Assembly (NCBI RefSeq): GCF_965662675.1
Contig: NZ_CBFIIK010000001.1
Span: 1-64,000 of the forward strand
Length of the DNA stretch: 64,000 bases
Source of the DNA: Roseicyclus sp965662675
GTDB lineage: Bacteria > Pseudomonadota > Alphaproteobacteria > Rhodobacterales > Rhodobacteraceae
Direction: 5' to 3'
Of this stretch, positions 25,990-34,876 are shown piece after piece (the stretch's first letter is position 1; the number at the start of each line of letters is the position of its first letter). A program made the translations under genes and the position numbers. The notes beneath the pieces are model-generated. The model was not told the origin of the DNA, made no database searches, and saw only the letters and a program-made list of their open reading frames with translations.

Positions 25990-26904
25990 TCAATTCGCGG
26001 CGAGTCTCGGAGCGTCGAAGAGATTTTGCAACACGAGAAAATCACCAACGCCGTCGCAGCCCGGCAATGTCACCGTGATCGGCCAGATATCGACACCGCC
26101 GCTCTGGCTCAGTTGTTTGGCCTGCGCACGCAAGGGGCGGCCGCATGTCTCGGGCTTGATCGGAATGTCGAGCGACAGGCGCACATCCGCGGCGCGGGTC
26201 TGGGGAACCGTGTAGATCTGGATCTGCCCTGACGCCAGCAGGCGCGGGTCACCGAGGGTAGTCAGAAAGCCGCCATTTCCGGCAAGCATAGCGGCCATAT
26301 CGCCGGGCATTTCTTGCCAGATATGACCCGGCGCGCCGAAATCGGCATCATTTTCGAAGGCATGCAACTCCAAGCCCAGATCGCCATCCCATGTGACGGC
26401 GACGCGCGCATATTCGGCAAGATCGGGCAAACCCGCGATCGCCATCGTCTCGTCGCCGGTATCGCTGATGATCGTGATGAAGGCCGGTGTTTCGAGGGCT
26501 GGAATATCGACCGTCAATAGCCCCATCACATCGGTGCGCGCGGAAAAGGACAGTCCGGCGTGCGCGATCTCGAGAGTGGCTTCCGGGCGGCACGGGTCGA
26601 ACACATCGAGCGCCACCATCGCGCCGGGCATCGCTGTCGCTGTCACGGAAAGACCGCATGGCAGACCAAGAGCGCTGAAGCTTGGGGCGGGCGCGCGTGG
26701 TGGCATATCCGGCGTTGCGACATCCGCGATCTGAGCGGCTTGCCCCTGTACGGCACCGGGTGCCGGCAGTTCGGCGGGAACGGATGCTTGCGTCTGTGAG
26801 TTTCCACGCGCGGGCCACAGCCCGCTCATCGCGATCCCGCCCCCCAGGGCAAGACACAGGGCCGTCAGGGCACTTGCCCGCAAAATCGCCGTTTTCGTAG
26901 CCAT
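25990..26904 (-). CDS. Secreted protein of unknown function downstream of secA
   Basis: A 304-residue protein with an N-terminal signal/anchor (SALTALCLALGGGIAMSGLW), a proline-rich linker to about residue 75 and then a beta-rich domain with a conserved-looking CGLSVTATAMPGAMVALDVFDPC. The single gene frame is well supported by GAGG before ATG 26904. Similar proteins beside secA in this family are sometimes labelled translocase by position only; I see no translocase motif. It lies between secA and the PstS-OmpA gene and probably shares a transcript with the latter. Confidence 0.7.
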   Translation of the reverse strand: MATKTAILRASALTALCLALGGGIAMSGLWPARGNSQTQASVPAELPAPGAVQGQAAQIADVATPDMPPRAPAPSFSALGLPCGLSVTATAMPGAMVALDVFDPCRPEATLEIAHAGLSFSARTDVMGLLTVDIPALETPAFITIISDTGDETMAIAGLPDLAEYARVAVTWDGDLGLELHAFENDADFGAPGHIWQEMPGDMAAMLAGNGGFLTTLGDPRLLASGQIQIYTVPQTRAADVRLSLDIPIKPETCGRPLRAQAKQLSQSGGVDIWPITVTLPGCDGVGDFLVLQNLFDAPRLAAN

Positions 26905-26976
26905 GGCTTCCGCCTCCGCGCAATTCGATGCGCTTTGCGATAGCGGCGGAATGGGGCAAAAGCGGGGTGAAATCTG

Positions 26977-26996
26977 TCACTGTTTGTGAACAGTGA
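26977..26996. promoter_or_regulatory. Perfect 8-bp palindromic hairpin between secA and the next gene
   Basis: TCACTGTT (26977-26984), loop TGTG, AACAGTGA (26989-26996): a perfect 8-bp stem. It lies 60 bp after the secA stop and 73 bp before the following gene. It could be the secA terminator, although only a weak T run follows, or an operator for the downstream gene. Confidence 0.5.
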
Positions 26997-27055
26997 CGAT
27001 CATTCCCGCATATTGTTCGAATTCCGGCACTAAACGCGATGCAATTGCCGCGCGA

Positions 27056-29764
27056 TCAGCTCAGCCGCCCATGACAGTGCTTGAACTTCTTTCCAGACCC
27101 GCAGGGGCAGGCGTCGTTGCGACCGGGGTTGCCCCATGTCGTGGGATCGCTTTCGACAAAGCCCGCGCTGGCGGGGCCAGCGGTGGCGTCGCCCACGGGG
27201 CCGGCGGTGGCGGCCTCGAGTTGGCGCTGTGCTGCCTCTTGCTGGGCCTGCAACTGGCGGATCAACTGTTCTTGCTGCTCGGCGCTGAGCGGTTGGATGC
27301 GGGCGAGCTTGCCCGTCACATCCGTGCGGAGCCCGTCGAGCATGGATTCGAACAGCTGGAAGCCTTCGGTCTTGTATTCGTTCAGCGGGTCGCGCTGGGC
27401 GTAGCCGCGGAAGCCCACCACCGAGCGCAGATGTTCAAGCGTCAGCAGGTGGTCGCGCCATTTCGCATCGATTGTCTGCAACAAGACCTGCTTTTCGATC
27501 GAACGCATTTGTTCGGGGCCGAATTGCGCGGCCTTGGCCGCCATGTAGTGATCCGCAGCTTCTTCGAGGCGATCGCGGATCACCTCTTGATCCACACCAT
27601 CTTCGGCCGCCCAATCGGCAAGCGGCGGGTCGATGCCGAGTGTGTCGCGCACGGCGGTGACCATCTCGTCCACTTCCCACTGATCGGCGTAGGATTTCGG
27701 CGGCATGTAGGTGTCGACCAGATCTTCGATCACCTGATGGCGCATATCGGCGGTGACCTCGGCGATATCGTCCGCTCCCATGACTTCGCGGCGCTGGTCG
27801 AAGATGACCTTGCGCTGGTCGTTCATCACATCGTCGAATTTCAGCAATTGCTTGCGGATGTCGAAATTGCGCCCTTCGACCTTGGCCTGTGCGCGTTCGA
27901 GCGATTTGTTGACCCAGGGGTGAACGATCGCCTCGCCCTCTTTCATGCCCAAGGTCGACAGCATCTTGTCGAGCTTTTCCGACCCGAAGATGCGCATCAA
28001 GTCGTCTTCCAACGACAAGAAAAACGAGGACCGCCCCGGGTCGCCCTGACGGCCCGAGCGGCCGCGCAGCTGGTTGTCGATGCGGCGGCTCTCGTGCCGT
28101 TCGGTCGCCAGAACGTAAAGACCGCCCGCCTCCTTGACCTTTTGTTCATCGGCGCGGTGCTCATCCTCGATCCGGGCGCGGATCGCGGCATGATCGCCGG
28201 TCGGATCGGCGGCGATGGCTTGCATGATGCGGAACTCGACGTTGCCGCCCAGCTTGATGTCGGTGCCGCGTCCGGCCATGTTGGTGGCGATGGTCACAGC
28301 GCCCAGCTTGCCCGCATCGGCGACGATCTGCGCCTCTTGCTCGTGTTGGCGCGCGTTCAGGATGTTGTGGGGCAGCTTGGCGGCGGCCAACATATTGCCC
28401 AGCATCTCGGACTTCTCGATCGAGGTCGTGCCGACCAGAACCGGCTGGCCCTTGGCATGCGCCTCGCGGATGGCCTCGACGATGGCCTCGTATTTCTCGC
28501 GCGCGGTGCGATAGACAGCGTCGTCATCGTCTTGGCGTGCGACCGGCACATTGGTGGGGATCTCCACCACGCCAAGCCCGTAGATCGCCATGAATTCCTC
28601 GGCCTCGGTGGCGGCGGTGCCGGTCATGCCAGCCAGCTTGCCGTAGAGGCGGAAGTAGTTCTGAAAAGTAACGCTTGCCAAGGTGACGTTTTCGGGCTGG
28701 ATCGCGCAGCCCTCCTTGGCCTCGATGGCTTGGTGCAGACCATCCGACAGGCGGCGGCCCGGCATCATGCGGCCGGTGAATTCATCGACCAAGACCACCT
28801 CGCCCGAGCGCACGATATATTGCTGATCCTTGAAGAATAGCTTGTGGGCGCGCAGCGCGTTGGTCAGGTGATGCACGATGGTCGTGCTTTCGGGATCATA
28901 CAGGCTTTGCCCCTCGGGCAAGAGGCCGGTTTGAAGCAGCCGCTCTTCGAGGAAATCATTTCCCTCATCGCTAAAGGTCGCGCTGCGGGCCTTTTCGTCG
29001 ATGGTGAAATGGTCGTCCTGCACATCGGGGATGATCTTGTCGATGGTGATATAGAGTTCCGAGCGGTCTTGCGTCGGGCCCGAGATGATCAGCGGCGTGC
29101 GGGCCTCGTCGATCAGGATGCTGTCGACCTCGTCCACGATGGCGAAGTTGTGGCCACGCTGTGCCATGTCCGACAGGCTAGCGCGCATGTTGTCGCGCAG
29201 ATAGTCGAAGCCAAGCTCGTTGTTGGTGGCATAGGTGATATCGGCGGCATAGGCCGCGCGCTTTTCATCATCGGGCTGACGGGGGTAAACCACGCCGGTG
29301 GTCAGGCCGAGGGCGGCATAGACCTTGCCCATCCATTCCGCGTCGCGTTTCGCAAGGTAGTCGTTGACGGTGACGATATGCACGCCCTTGCCCGATAGCG
29401 CGTTGAGATATGCCGGAAAGGTCGCGACCAGCGTCTTGCCTTCACCGGTTTTCATTTCGGCGATATTGCCCTGATGCAAAAAGATGCCGCCGATCAGCTG
29501 CACATCATGGGCGCGCAGCCCAAGCGCCCGGCGCGCGGCTTCGCGGCAATTGGCGAAGGCTTCGGGCAAAAGCGCGTTCAGATCTTCGCCGCCTTGGGCG
29601 CGGTCGCGCAACTCTTGGGTCTTGGCGATGATCTCGGCATCCGAGAGCGCCTGATGTGCAGCCTCCAGCGCGTTGATCTGTGCCACAAGAGGATTTGCGG
29701 ATTTGACCCTGCGGTCGTTCGAAGAGCCGAAGACCTTTTTCGCCAGCGAACCCAATCCGAGCAT
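27056..29764 (-). CDS. secA: Preprotein translocase ATPase SecA
   Basis: Motor ATPase that drives unfolded preproteins through SecYEG. The 902 residues include Walker A TGEGKTLVAT near 105, the DEAD-like VDEVDSILIDEARTPL near 211, NMAGRGTDIKLGGNVEF and GRSGRQGDPGRSSF. The C-terminal zinc motif CPCGSGKKFKHCH binds SecB and phospholipid. I start at ATG 29764 (MLGLGSLAKKVFGSSNDRRV), the family's usual N-terminus; an open 50-codon extension is not SecA-like. A GCGCG-A6-CGCGC hairpin (29794-29809) lies in its leader. The gene is divergent from the parvulin gene. Confidence 0.97.
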   Translation of the reverse strand: MLGLGSLAKKVFGSSNDRRVKSANPLVAQINALEAAHQALSDAEIIAKTQELRDRAQGGEDLNALLPEAFANCREAARRALGLRAHDVQLIGGIFLHQGNIAEMKTGEGKTLVATFPAYLNALSGKGVHIVTVNDYLAKRDAEWMGKVYAALGLTTGVVYPRQPDDEKRAAYAADITYATNNELGFDYLRDNMRASLSDMAQRGHNFAIVDEVDSILIDEARTPLIISGPTQDRSELYITIDKIIPDVQDDHFTIDEKARSATFSDEGNDFLEERLLQTGLLPEGQSLYDPESTTIVHHLTNALRAHKLFFKDQQYIVRSGEVVLVDEFTGRMMPGRRLSDGLHQAIEAKEGCAIQPENVTLASVTFQNYFRLYGKLAGMTGTAATEAEEFMAIYGLGVVEIPTNVPVARQDDDDAVYRTAREKYEAIVEAIREAHAKGQPVLVGTTSIEKSEMLGNMLAAAKLPHNILNARQHEQEAQIVADAGKLGAVTIATNMAGRGTDIKLGGNVEFRIMQAIAADPTGDHAAIRARIEDEHRADEQKVKEAGGLYVLATERHESRRIDNQLRGRSGRQGDPGRSSFFLSLEDDLMRIFGSEKLDKMLSTLGMKEGEAIVHPWVNKSLERAQAKVEGRNFDIRKQLLKFDDVMNDQRKVIFDQRREVMGADDIAEVTADMRHQVIEDLVDTYMPPKSYADQWEVDEMVTAVRDTLGIDPPLADWAAEDGVDQEVIRDRLEEAADHYMAAKAAQFGPEQMRSIEKQVLLQTIDAKWRDHLLTLEHLRSVVGFRGYAQRDPLNEYKTEGFQLFESMLDGLRTDVTGKLARIQPLSAEQQEQLIRQLQAQQEAAQRQLEAATAGPVGDATAGPASAGFVESDPTTWGNPGRNDACPCGSGKKFKHCHGRLS

Positions 29765-29793
29765 GTGATGCGCCTTTTTGTGGTGGCCGCGAT

Positions 29794-29809
29794 GCGCGTT
29801 TTTTCGCGC
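29794..29809 (-). promoter_or_regulatory. A6-loop hairpin in the secA leader
   Basis: On the minus strand GCGCG, AAAAAA, CGCGC forms a short stable hairpin about 30 bases before the secA start. No SecM-like peptide is evident. The role is unknown; an effect on secA translation is possible. Confidence 0.35.
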
Positions 29810-29936
29810 GGGCCGGTAAAACTCAAACGATCGTGTGGGGCATCCGGGTTGTTCGGCCCATCGCGTCAGTCTATCTACGGCGCCAATACACCGCGCCCCG
29901 ATGTCATTCGACAAGCGACATAAGGGGCCGCCACAT

Positions 29937-29959
29937 GGGTGTCAACGCGGGCGACACCC
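29937..29959 (+). promoter_or_regulatory. Hairpin in the leader of the parvulin gene
   Basis: GGGTGTC (29937-29943) pairs perfectly with GACACCC (29953-29959) across nine bases, 28 bp before the start codon and just ahead of the AAAGGA ribosome site. It may influence translation or be a 5' stabiliser. Confidence 0.4.
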
Positions 29960-29987
29960 CTCGCGCCATAGCAAAGGAACCCTTTCC

Positions 29988-30827
29988 ATGAAGAGATTTT
30001 TCGCGGGCACCGCCCTGTCCCTCCTCCTTGCCATGCCTGTCGCTGCGCAAGACAGTGTCGATGCGGGGACTGTTTTGGCCAGTGTGGGCGGTACCGAGAT
30101 CACCTTGGGCCATGTGATCGCCATGCTCAGCGTGCTTCCGCCCGAGTACCAAGGCTTGCCCGATAACGTCCTTCTCGACGGGTTGCTCGAGCAGTTGGTG
30201 CAGCAAGAGGTGCTGGCCGCCGTCGCCGCGGACGATATCGGATTGACCGAGCGTTTGGGCCTCGAGAACGAGCGCCGGGCCTTTCTGGCCGCCACGTTGG
30301 TCGACCGTATCGGTAGTGCCGCCGTTTCGGAGGCCGATCTACAGGCTGAATATGATGCGCAATTTGGCAGCGTCGGACCGGTCACCGAGTATAACGCCAG
30401 CCACATCCTGCTGGAAAACGAGGCCGATGCCCAAGCTGTGATTGCGTCCCTCGCCGAAGGGGCCGATTTCGCGGAATTGGCGCGCGAGCGTTCGACCGGC
30501 CCATCGGGTCCGAATGGCGGCGCCTTGGGCTGGTTCACAGCGGGCATGATGGTGCCGACCTTCGAAGAGGCTGTTTTCGCGCTTGATGTGGGTGAGGTTT
30601 CGGCCCCGGTCGAGACGCAGTTCGGATGGCATGTGATCGTTCTGAACGAGACCCGCGAACAAGCCCCCCCCACGTTGGACGCGGTGCGGCCCGAGCTTGA
30701 GGATGGGTTGCGTCGTGCGCGCGTTACGGCAGCGATGGACGAGTATACGGCCGCCGCCGATATCGTGCGCCCCGAGATTCAGATTGACCCGGCCATGATC
30801 CGGGATTTGGATCTGCTCGCCGAATAA
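29988..30827 (+). CDS. Parvulin-type peptidylprolyl isomerase, exported
   Basis: A 279-residue periplasmic PpiC/SurA-like folding factor. The signal peptide is FFAGTALSLLLAMPVAAQ. A helical N-terminal domain is followed by the parvulin domain at about 135-230: YNASHILLENEADAQAV, then RSTGPSGPNGGALGWFTAG and FGWHVIVLNE. It should catalyse cis-trans prolyl isomerisation of exported proteins, which fits its position divergent to secA. AAAGGAA precedes ATG 29988. argJ follows after 25 bp, so the three genes argJ, mutT and this one may share a transcript. Confidence 0.93.
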   Translation: MKRFFAGTALSLLLAMPVAAQDSVDAGTVLASVGGTEITLGHVIAMLSVLPPEYQGLPDNVLLDGLLEQLVQQEVLAAVAADDIGLTERLGLENERRAFLAATLVDRIGSAAVSEADLQAEYDAQFGSVGPVTEYNASHILLENEADAQAVIASLAEGADFAELARERSTGPSGPNGGALGWFTAGMMVPTFEEAVFALDVGEVSAPVETQFGWHVIVLNETREQAPPTLDAVRPELEDGLRRARVTAAMDEYTAAADIVRPEIQIDPAMIRDLDLLAE

Positions 30828-30852
30828 CGGCGGTCATCAGGGGACGTTGAGG

Positions 30853-32184
30853 ATGGCAAAGGACGACAAGAAGAAAAGGGCCAAGTCCAAGGACAAGGCC
30901 GCCAAAAAGGCCAAACCGGCCAAAACCGCCGCAAAAGCCCCGCTCAAGGTCTCGCCCTTGGCGCCCGCCGCCTTTCCCGACCTGCCGATCATCGCCGGCT
31001 TGCGCTATGCGGCGGGCGAGGCGGGAGTGCGCTATGCCAACCGCACAGATGTGATGCTGGCCCATGTTGCGGCGGGTTCGGTGATGGCGGGTGTCTTCAC
31101 TCGCTCGGCCACCCGCTCGGCGGCGGTGCTTGATTGTCAGGCCAAGCTGGCCGCCCTTGGCCCCGCGCCGAAAAAGGGTTTCGGCATCGTGGTGAACTCG
31201 GGCAATGCCAATACCTTTACCGGCCAACGTGGCGCCAGCGATGTGGCGCTGATCTCCGCGGCGGCCGCGACGGCGCTGAAGATCCCTGCAGGCCATGTCT
31301 TTACCTGCTCGACCGGGGTGATCGGTGAACCGCTGCCCGCCGCCAAGATCACCGATATTCTGCCCGTGCTGGTCGATGGGCTGGACGCGGGCAAGGCCGC
31401 GCTCGCCGCGCGCGCGATCATGACGACCGACACCTTCCCCAAGGGCGCGATGGCCGAGGCGGTGGTCGGCGGCAACACGATCAAGATCGCGGGCTTTGCC
31501 AAAGGTTCGGGCATGATCGCGCCCGATATGGCGACGATGCTGGGCTATGTCTTTACCGATGCGGTCATCGCCCAAGACACGTTACAAGCCATGCTGTCGG
31601 CGGCGACCAAGCAAAGTTTCAACGCGGTGACGGTCGATAGCGATACATCGACATCGGACGCGGTATTGGTGGCTGCGACGGGCAAGGCGGGCAATACGCC
31701 CATCACCAGCACGCGCGGCCGCGATGCACGCGCCTTCGCCACCGCCTTGGGTGCTGTGATGCGGGATCTGGCGTTGCAGATCGTGCGCGACGGCGAAGGG
31801 GCGACCAAGCTGGTCGAGGTGCGCGTAACGGGTGCAAGTTCGGCCCGTGACGCCGACCGTGTTGCGCGGTCCATTGCCAATTCGCCCTTGGTCAAGACCG
31901 CCATCGCGGGCCAAGATCCGAATTGGGGGCGCATCGTCATGGCGGTCGGCAAATCGGGCGCCAAGGCCGAGCGCGATTTGTTGACCATCCGTTTCGGCGA
32001 GCATCTGGTGGCCGAAAAAGGTTGGCGCGCCGAAAGCTATGTCGAGGAAACGGTCGCTGGATACATGAAGGGTCAGGAATTGCTGATCGCGGTCGATCTG
32101 GGCCTTGGGCGCGGCAAGGCCACGGTTTGGACCTGTGATTTGACGCATGCCTATATCGACATCAACGCGGATTACCGGTCTTGA
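30853..32184 (+). CDS. argJ: Bifunctional ornithine acetyltransferase/N-acetylglutamate synthase
   Basis: Transfers acetyl from N-acetylornithine to glutamate and can make N-acetylglutamate from acetyl-CoA, in arginine synthesis. The 443-residue precursor should self-cleave before Thr in the ATML motif (PDMATMLGYVFTD, near residue 226), yielding alpha and beta chains. TTDTFPKGAM and GKSGAKAERD also fit. Unusual: the N-terminus is a Lys-rich stretch of about 33 residues (KDDKKKRAKSKDKAAKKAK) before the conserved LKVSPLAP. ATG 30853 is used; a TTG six bases earlier is less likely. Confidence 0.95.
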   Translation: MAKDDKKKRAKSKDKAAKKAKPAKTAAKAPLKVSPLAPAAFPDLPIIAGLRYAAGEAGVRYANRTDVMLAHVAAGSVMAGVFTRSATRSAAVLDCQAKLAALGPAPKKGFGIVVNSGNANTFTGQRGASDVALISAAAATALKIPAGHVFTCSTGVIGEPLPAAKITDILPVLVDGLDAGKAALAARAIMTTDTFPKGAMAEAVVGGNTIKIAGFAKGSGMIAPDMATMLGYVFTDAVIAQDTLQAMLSAATKQSFNAVTVDSDTSTSDAVLVAATGKAGNTPITSTRGRDARAFATALGAVMRDLALQIVRDGEGATKLVEVRVTGASSARDADRVARSIANSPLVKTAIAGQDPNWGRIVMAVGKSGAKAERDLLTIRFGEHLVAEKGWRAESYVEETVAGYMKGQELLIAVDLGLGRGKATVWTCDLTHAYIDINADYRS

Positions 32185-32206
32185 AGGTCGATCCGGAGGG
32201 GCGCTG

Positions 32207-32605
32207 ATGAAAACGATCTTGGTCTCGGCCGTCGCGTTGATCGACAGCGATGGCCGGGTGCTGCTTGCGCAGCGCCCCGAAGGTAAATCGATGGCAGGGC
32301 TGTGGGAGTTTCCCGGTGGAAAGGTCGAGCCGGGCGAAACGCCCGAGGCCGCCTTGGTGCGTGAATTGCAAGAGGAGTTGGGCATCGACACCTGGACCTC
32401 GTGCCTTGCGCCGCTGACATTCGCCAGCCACAGCTACCCTGATTTTCACCTGCTCATGCCGCTTTTCGCCTGTCGGAAGTGGAAGGGCATCCCGCAAGCC
32501 CGCGAGGGTCAACGCCTTGCATGGGTGCGCGCCAATGCGCTGCGCGATTATCCCATGCCGCCGGCCGATATTCCGCTGATCCCCATTCTGCGCGATTGGC
32601 TGTGA
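32207..32605 (+). CDS. mutT: 8-oxo-dGTP diphosphatase MutT
   Basis: A 132-residue Nudix hydrolase that removes oxidised dGTP. The Nudix box GGKVEPGETPEAALVREL followed by QEELG is complete (about 37-59), and the short start MKTILVSAVALIDSDGRVLL is typical of MutT. GGAGGG precedes ATG 32207. It is the third gene after the parvulin and argJ genes, a conserved order in this lineage. Confidence 0.93.
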   Translation: MKTILVSAVALIDSDGRVLLAQRPEGKSMAGLWEFPGGKVEPGETPEAALVRELQEELGIDTWTSCLAPLTFASHSYPDFHLLMPLFACRKWKGIPQAREGQRLAWVRANALRDYPMPPADIPLIPILRDWL

Positions 32606-32731
32606 TCAGCGTTGGTTGGTCGATAAACTTAAGATTGCCATAAGGCAAACCTAAGATGATGAATTTAAAAAGAAAATCCCTCTGCCTTCGGCTACCTTGC
32701 GCGCAGCTTGCTTTTTGTGGGGAAAACAGCC

Positions 32732-32872
32732 GTGCTTGTGACCATCGTTTTGGGAAGCAGTGTCTTTATCCAAGGCACATTGGAGCTGCGGCATGATAAC
32801 GGCATGATCACGGTGCGCGTCGGCGACCGCTTGTTCACAGGCCATCCAGCAAATCCACTTCCCACCGTGTGA
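32732..32872 (+). CDS. Small conserved-looking protein (46 aa), unknown function
   Basis: A short frame starting at GTG 32732 (or GTG 32738) after GGGGAAAA. The protein begins MLVTIVLGSSVFIQGTLELR and continues with a HDNGMITVRVGDRLFTG segment. The alternating hydrophobic pattern, GSxVFIQG and MITVRVGD, resembles tiny proteins I recall next to hemH in Rhodobacteraceae. It ends 6 bp before the hemH stop, convergent. The 126 bp upstream are AT-rich and include TTGCC-ATAA-GGCAA (32635-32648), but no clear promoter. The function is unknown. Confidence 0.6.
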   Translation: MLVTIVLGSSVFIQGTLELRHDNGMITVRVGDRLFTGHPANPLPTV

Positions 32873-32878
32873 GGAACG

Positions 32879-33955
32879 TTATTCCAGCCAGCCTTTGAGG
32901 TTGTCTTCGACCACACCGGCCAGCGCATCGATATGGGCGGAATCATCATTGAGGCAGGGGATATAGGTGAATTCCTCACCGCCCGCATGCTCGAAGCTTT
33001 CCTTGATCTCTTCGTTGATCTCTTCGAGCGTTTCGATGCAATCGGCGCTGAAGGCGGGGGCCACCACCGCGATGCGCTTTTTGCCATGCTCGGCCAGCCG
33101 CGCCACCTCTTCCACCGTATAGGGTTTCAGCCATTCCTCGGGGCCGAAGCGACTTTGGAAGGTGGTCACGATCTCGGTCTTGTCCCAGCCCAGCCGCTCG
33201 CGCAGCAGGCGCGTGGTTTTCTGGCACTGGCAATGGTAGGGGTCGCCTTCCAGCAAGTAACGCTTGGGCACGCCGTGATAGCTGCACACCAGCACATCGG
33301 GGCGGTTTTCAAGACCGGCATAGGCGCGCTCGACCGATTGGGCCAGCGCCTCGATATAGGCGGGGCTTTCGTAATAAGGCTCGACCGTGCGTACGATCGG
33401 CTGCCACTTGATATTCTCGAGGCTGCGGAAGAACTGGTCGCAGGCCGTGGCCGAGGTGGCGCCGGCATATTGCGGGTAGAGCGGGAAAAACAGGATCTTG
33501 GTGCAGCCTTGTGCGATCAGCGCGTCGACCTTGGACTTGGTCGAGGGGTTGCCGTACCGCATGCAGAAATCGACAACGACTCGGTCGCCGTAACGGGCGG
33601 CCATCTTTTCGGCCATCAGCGCCGTCTGCGCCTTGGTGATGGTCATCAAGGGGCTTTCGTTCAGCTCTTCGTTCCAGATGGATTTGTAGTTGGCCCCCGA
33701 AGAGAACGGCCGCTTGGTCAGAATGATCAGCTGTAACAGCGGCTGCCAGATCCAAGGGGAGTAGTCGATCACGCGCCGATCCGAGAGGAACTCGTTCAGG
33801 TAGCGGCGCATCGGCCAATAGCTGTAGTGATCGGGCGTGCCGAGATTGGCAAGCAAGATGCCGACCTTGCCGAAACTCACCTTTGGGTGATCGGCGGGCG
33901 CATGGGGCAGGTCGTTGGCGGGCGCGGCGGCTTGCGTTTCGGACATCATGTTCAT
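32879..33955 (-). CDS. hemH: Ferrochelatase
   Basis: Inserts Fe2+ into protoporphyrin IX, the last step of protoheme synthesis. The 358 residues show GILLANLGTPD near the start, LFPLYPQYAGATSATA, CSYHGVPKRYLLEGDPYHCQC (catalytic His) and APAFSADCIETLEEINEE (catalytic Glu). GAGG precedes ATG 33955. It lies 10 bp after the methyltransferase gene upstream on the same strand, so co-transcription is likely. Confidence 0.96.
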   Translation of the reverse strand: MNMMSETQAAAPANDLPHAPADHPKVSFGKVGILLANLGTPDHYSYWPMRRYLNEFLSDRRVIDYSPWIWQPLLQLIILTKRPFSSGANYKSIWNEELNESPLMTITKAQTALMAEKMAARYGDRVVVDFCMRYGNPSTKSKVDALIAQGCTKILFFPLYPQYAGATSATACDQFFRSLENIKWQPIVRTVEPYYESPAYIEALAQSVERAYAGLENRPDVLVCSYHGVPKRYLLEGDPYHCQCQKTTRLLRERLGWDKTEIVTTFQSRFGPEEWLKPYTVEEVARLAEHGKKRIAVVAPAFSADCIETLEEINEEIKESFEHAGGEEFTYIPCLNDDSAHIDALAGVVEDNLKGWLE

Positions 33956-33965
33956 CTATGGGGCC

Positions 33966-34829
33966 TCAATCATCGGACGGGTGTAGGACCGGCCGGGCAG
34001 TTTCGTCAAACTCCGATGTACCAAGCGCGTCGGCAAGACGCGCCTTGGCCGCACCGGGGCGGAGGGGCTTTTGTTGGCTGTCATGTGGCGCCCAACCCGA
34101 GAGGAATACGATCTCGAAGCTGGCCCGGATGCGTTTTTCATCGCCTATGACGGAAAAACGGCTGGCATAGATCTGGGACAGGCGGGCGAAAAGGGCGCGG
34201 GGCGGGATGCGGCGGTGGCGATCGGCCAGCGCGTTGGTCTCGCCCATGGCGCGCAGATCGGCCAATAGGGCAAAGACATCTTGATAGGTCACCGTCTTGG
34301 GCAGGCGGTCAGCCACAGGCAGGGCAAGGCCCGCGCGCTGCAACAATGCGCCCATGTCGCGGATCTCGGCCATTGGTGCCACGCGAGGCGAAAGCCCGCC
34401 CATCACCTCGGTCTCGGCCTGCGCCAATGCGGTGCGAAGCTCGACCAGCGTTTCGCCGCCGAAAGCCGCCGAAAGGAATAGACCATCGGGGGCAAGCGCG
34501 CGGCGGCATTGCACGATCTGGCCAACCGGATCATCGGCCCAATGCAGCGCCATTGCATGGATCACCAGATCATGCGCGCCGGGCGTCAGATCAAGCACAT
34601 CATCAGGCGCGACAAGCCGCGCGCCGGGAACAAGATCGGCCCAATATTCGGGAAACGGCGTCACCAGCGCAGGCTTTGTAAACCTTCTGTTAACGTCGAT
34701 CAGTCTTTCCTGAAGCTCGGCCTTGGCCTCGTCATGCAGGAAGCCCGCAACATCCAGCCGCGCGCGCGCCCGCGACCGTGCAAGGCGGGCGGGGTCCACA
34801 AGGCGAGGCTGTGGGCTGTTCTGAGCCAA
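33966..34829 (-). CDS. SAM-dependent methyltransferase-fold protein, BioC/NDUFAF5-like
   Basis: A 287-residue protein. It lacks a clear GxGxG motif I, but the pattern DLVIHAMALHWADDPVGQIVQCRRALAPDG, then LFLSAAFGGETLVELR and VYQDVFALLADLRAMGETNAL, matches BioC/NDUFAF5-like proteins. Mitochondrial NDUFAF5 is a complex I assembly factor, so a respiratory role is a possibility, not shown here. The start is TTG 34829 with AGGA upstream. hemH follows immediately. Confidence 0.72.
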   Translation of the reverse strand: MAQNSPQPRLVDPARLARSRARARLDVAGFLHDEAKAELQERLIDVNRRFTKPALVTPFPEYWADLVPGARLVAPDDVLDLTPGAHDLVIHAMALHWADDPVGQIVQCRRALAPDGLFLSAAFGGETLVELRTALAQAETEVMGGLSPRVAPMAEIRDMGALLQRAGLALPVADRLPKTVTYQDVFALLADLRAMGETNALADRHRRIPPRALFARLSQIYASRFSVIGDEKRIRASFEIVFLSGWAPHDSQQKPLRPGAAKARLADALGTSEFDETARPVLHPSDD

Positions 34830-34876
34830 ATCTGTCGGATCCTGTCGCGGTGTTCGCTGCTACTTAGGGGAATGGG

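Noticed and set aside
26993..28840. 615-codon open frame opposite secA
   Set aside because: Antisense to the SecA C-terminal half; no family features and implausible composition.
32635..32648. TTGCC-ATAA-GGCAA palindrome before the small ORF
   Set aside because: Only a 5-bp stem, common by chance; no evidence it is an operator beyond symmetry.
34678..34697. TAAA-N7-TTAAC resembling a CtrA site upstream of comF
   Set aside because: It lies inside the methyltransferase coding region about 190 bp from comF and has a mismatched first half.
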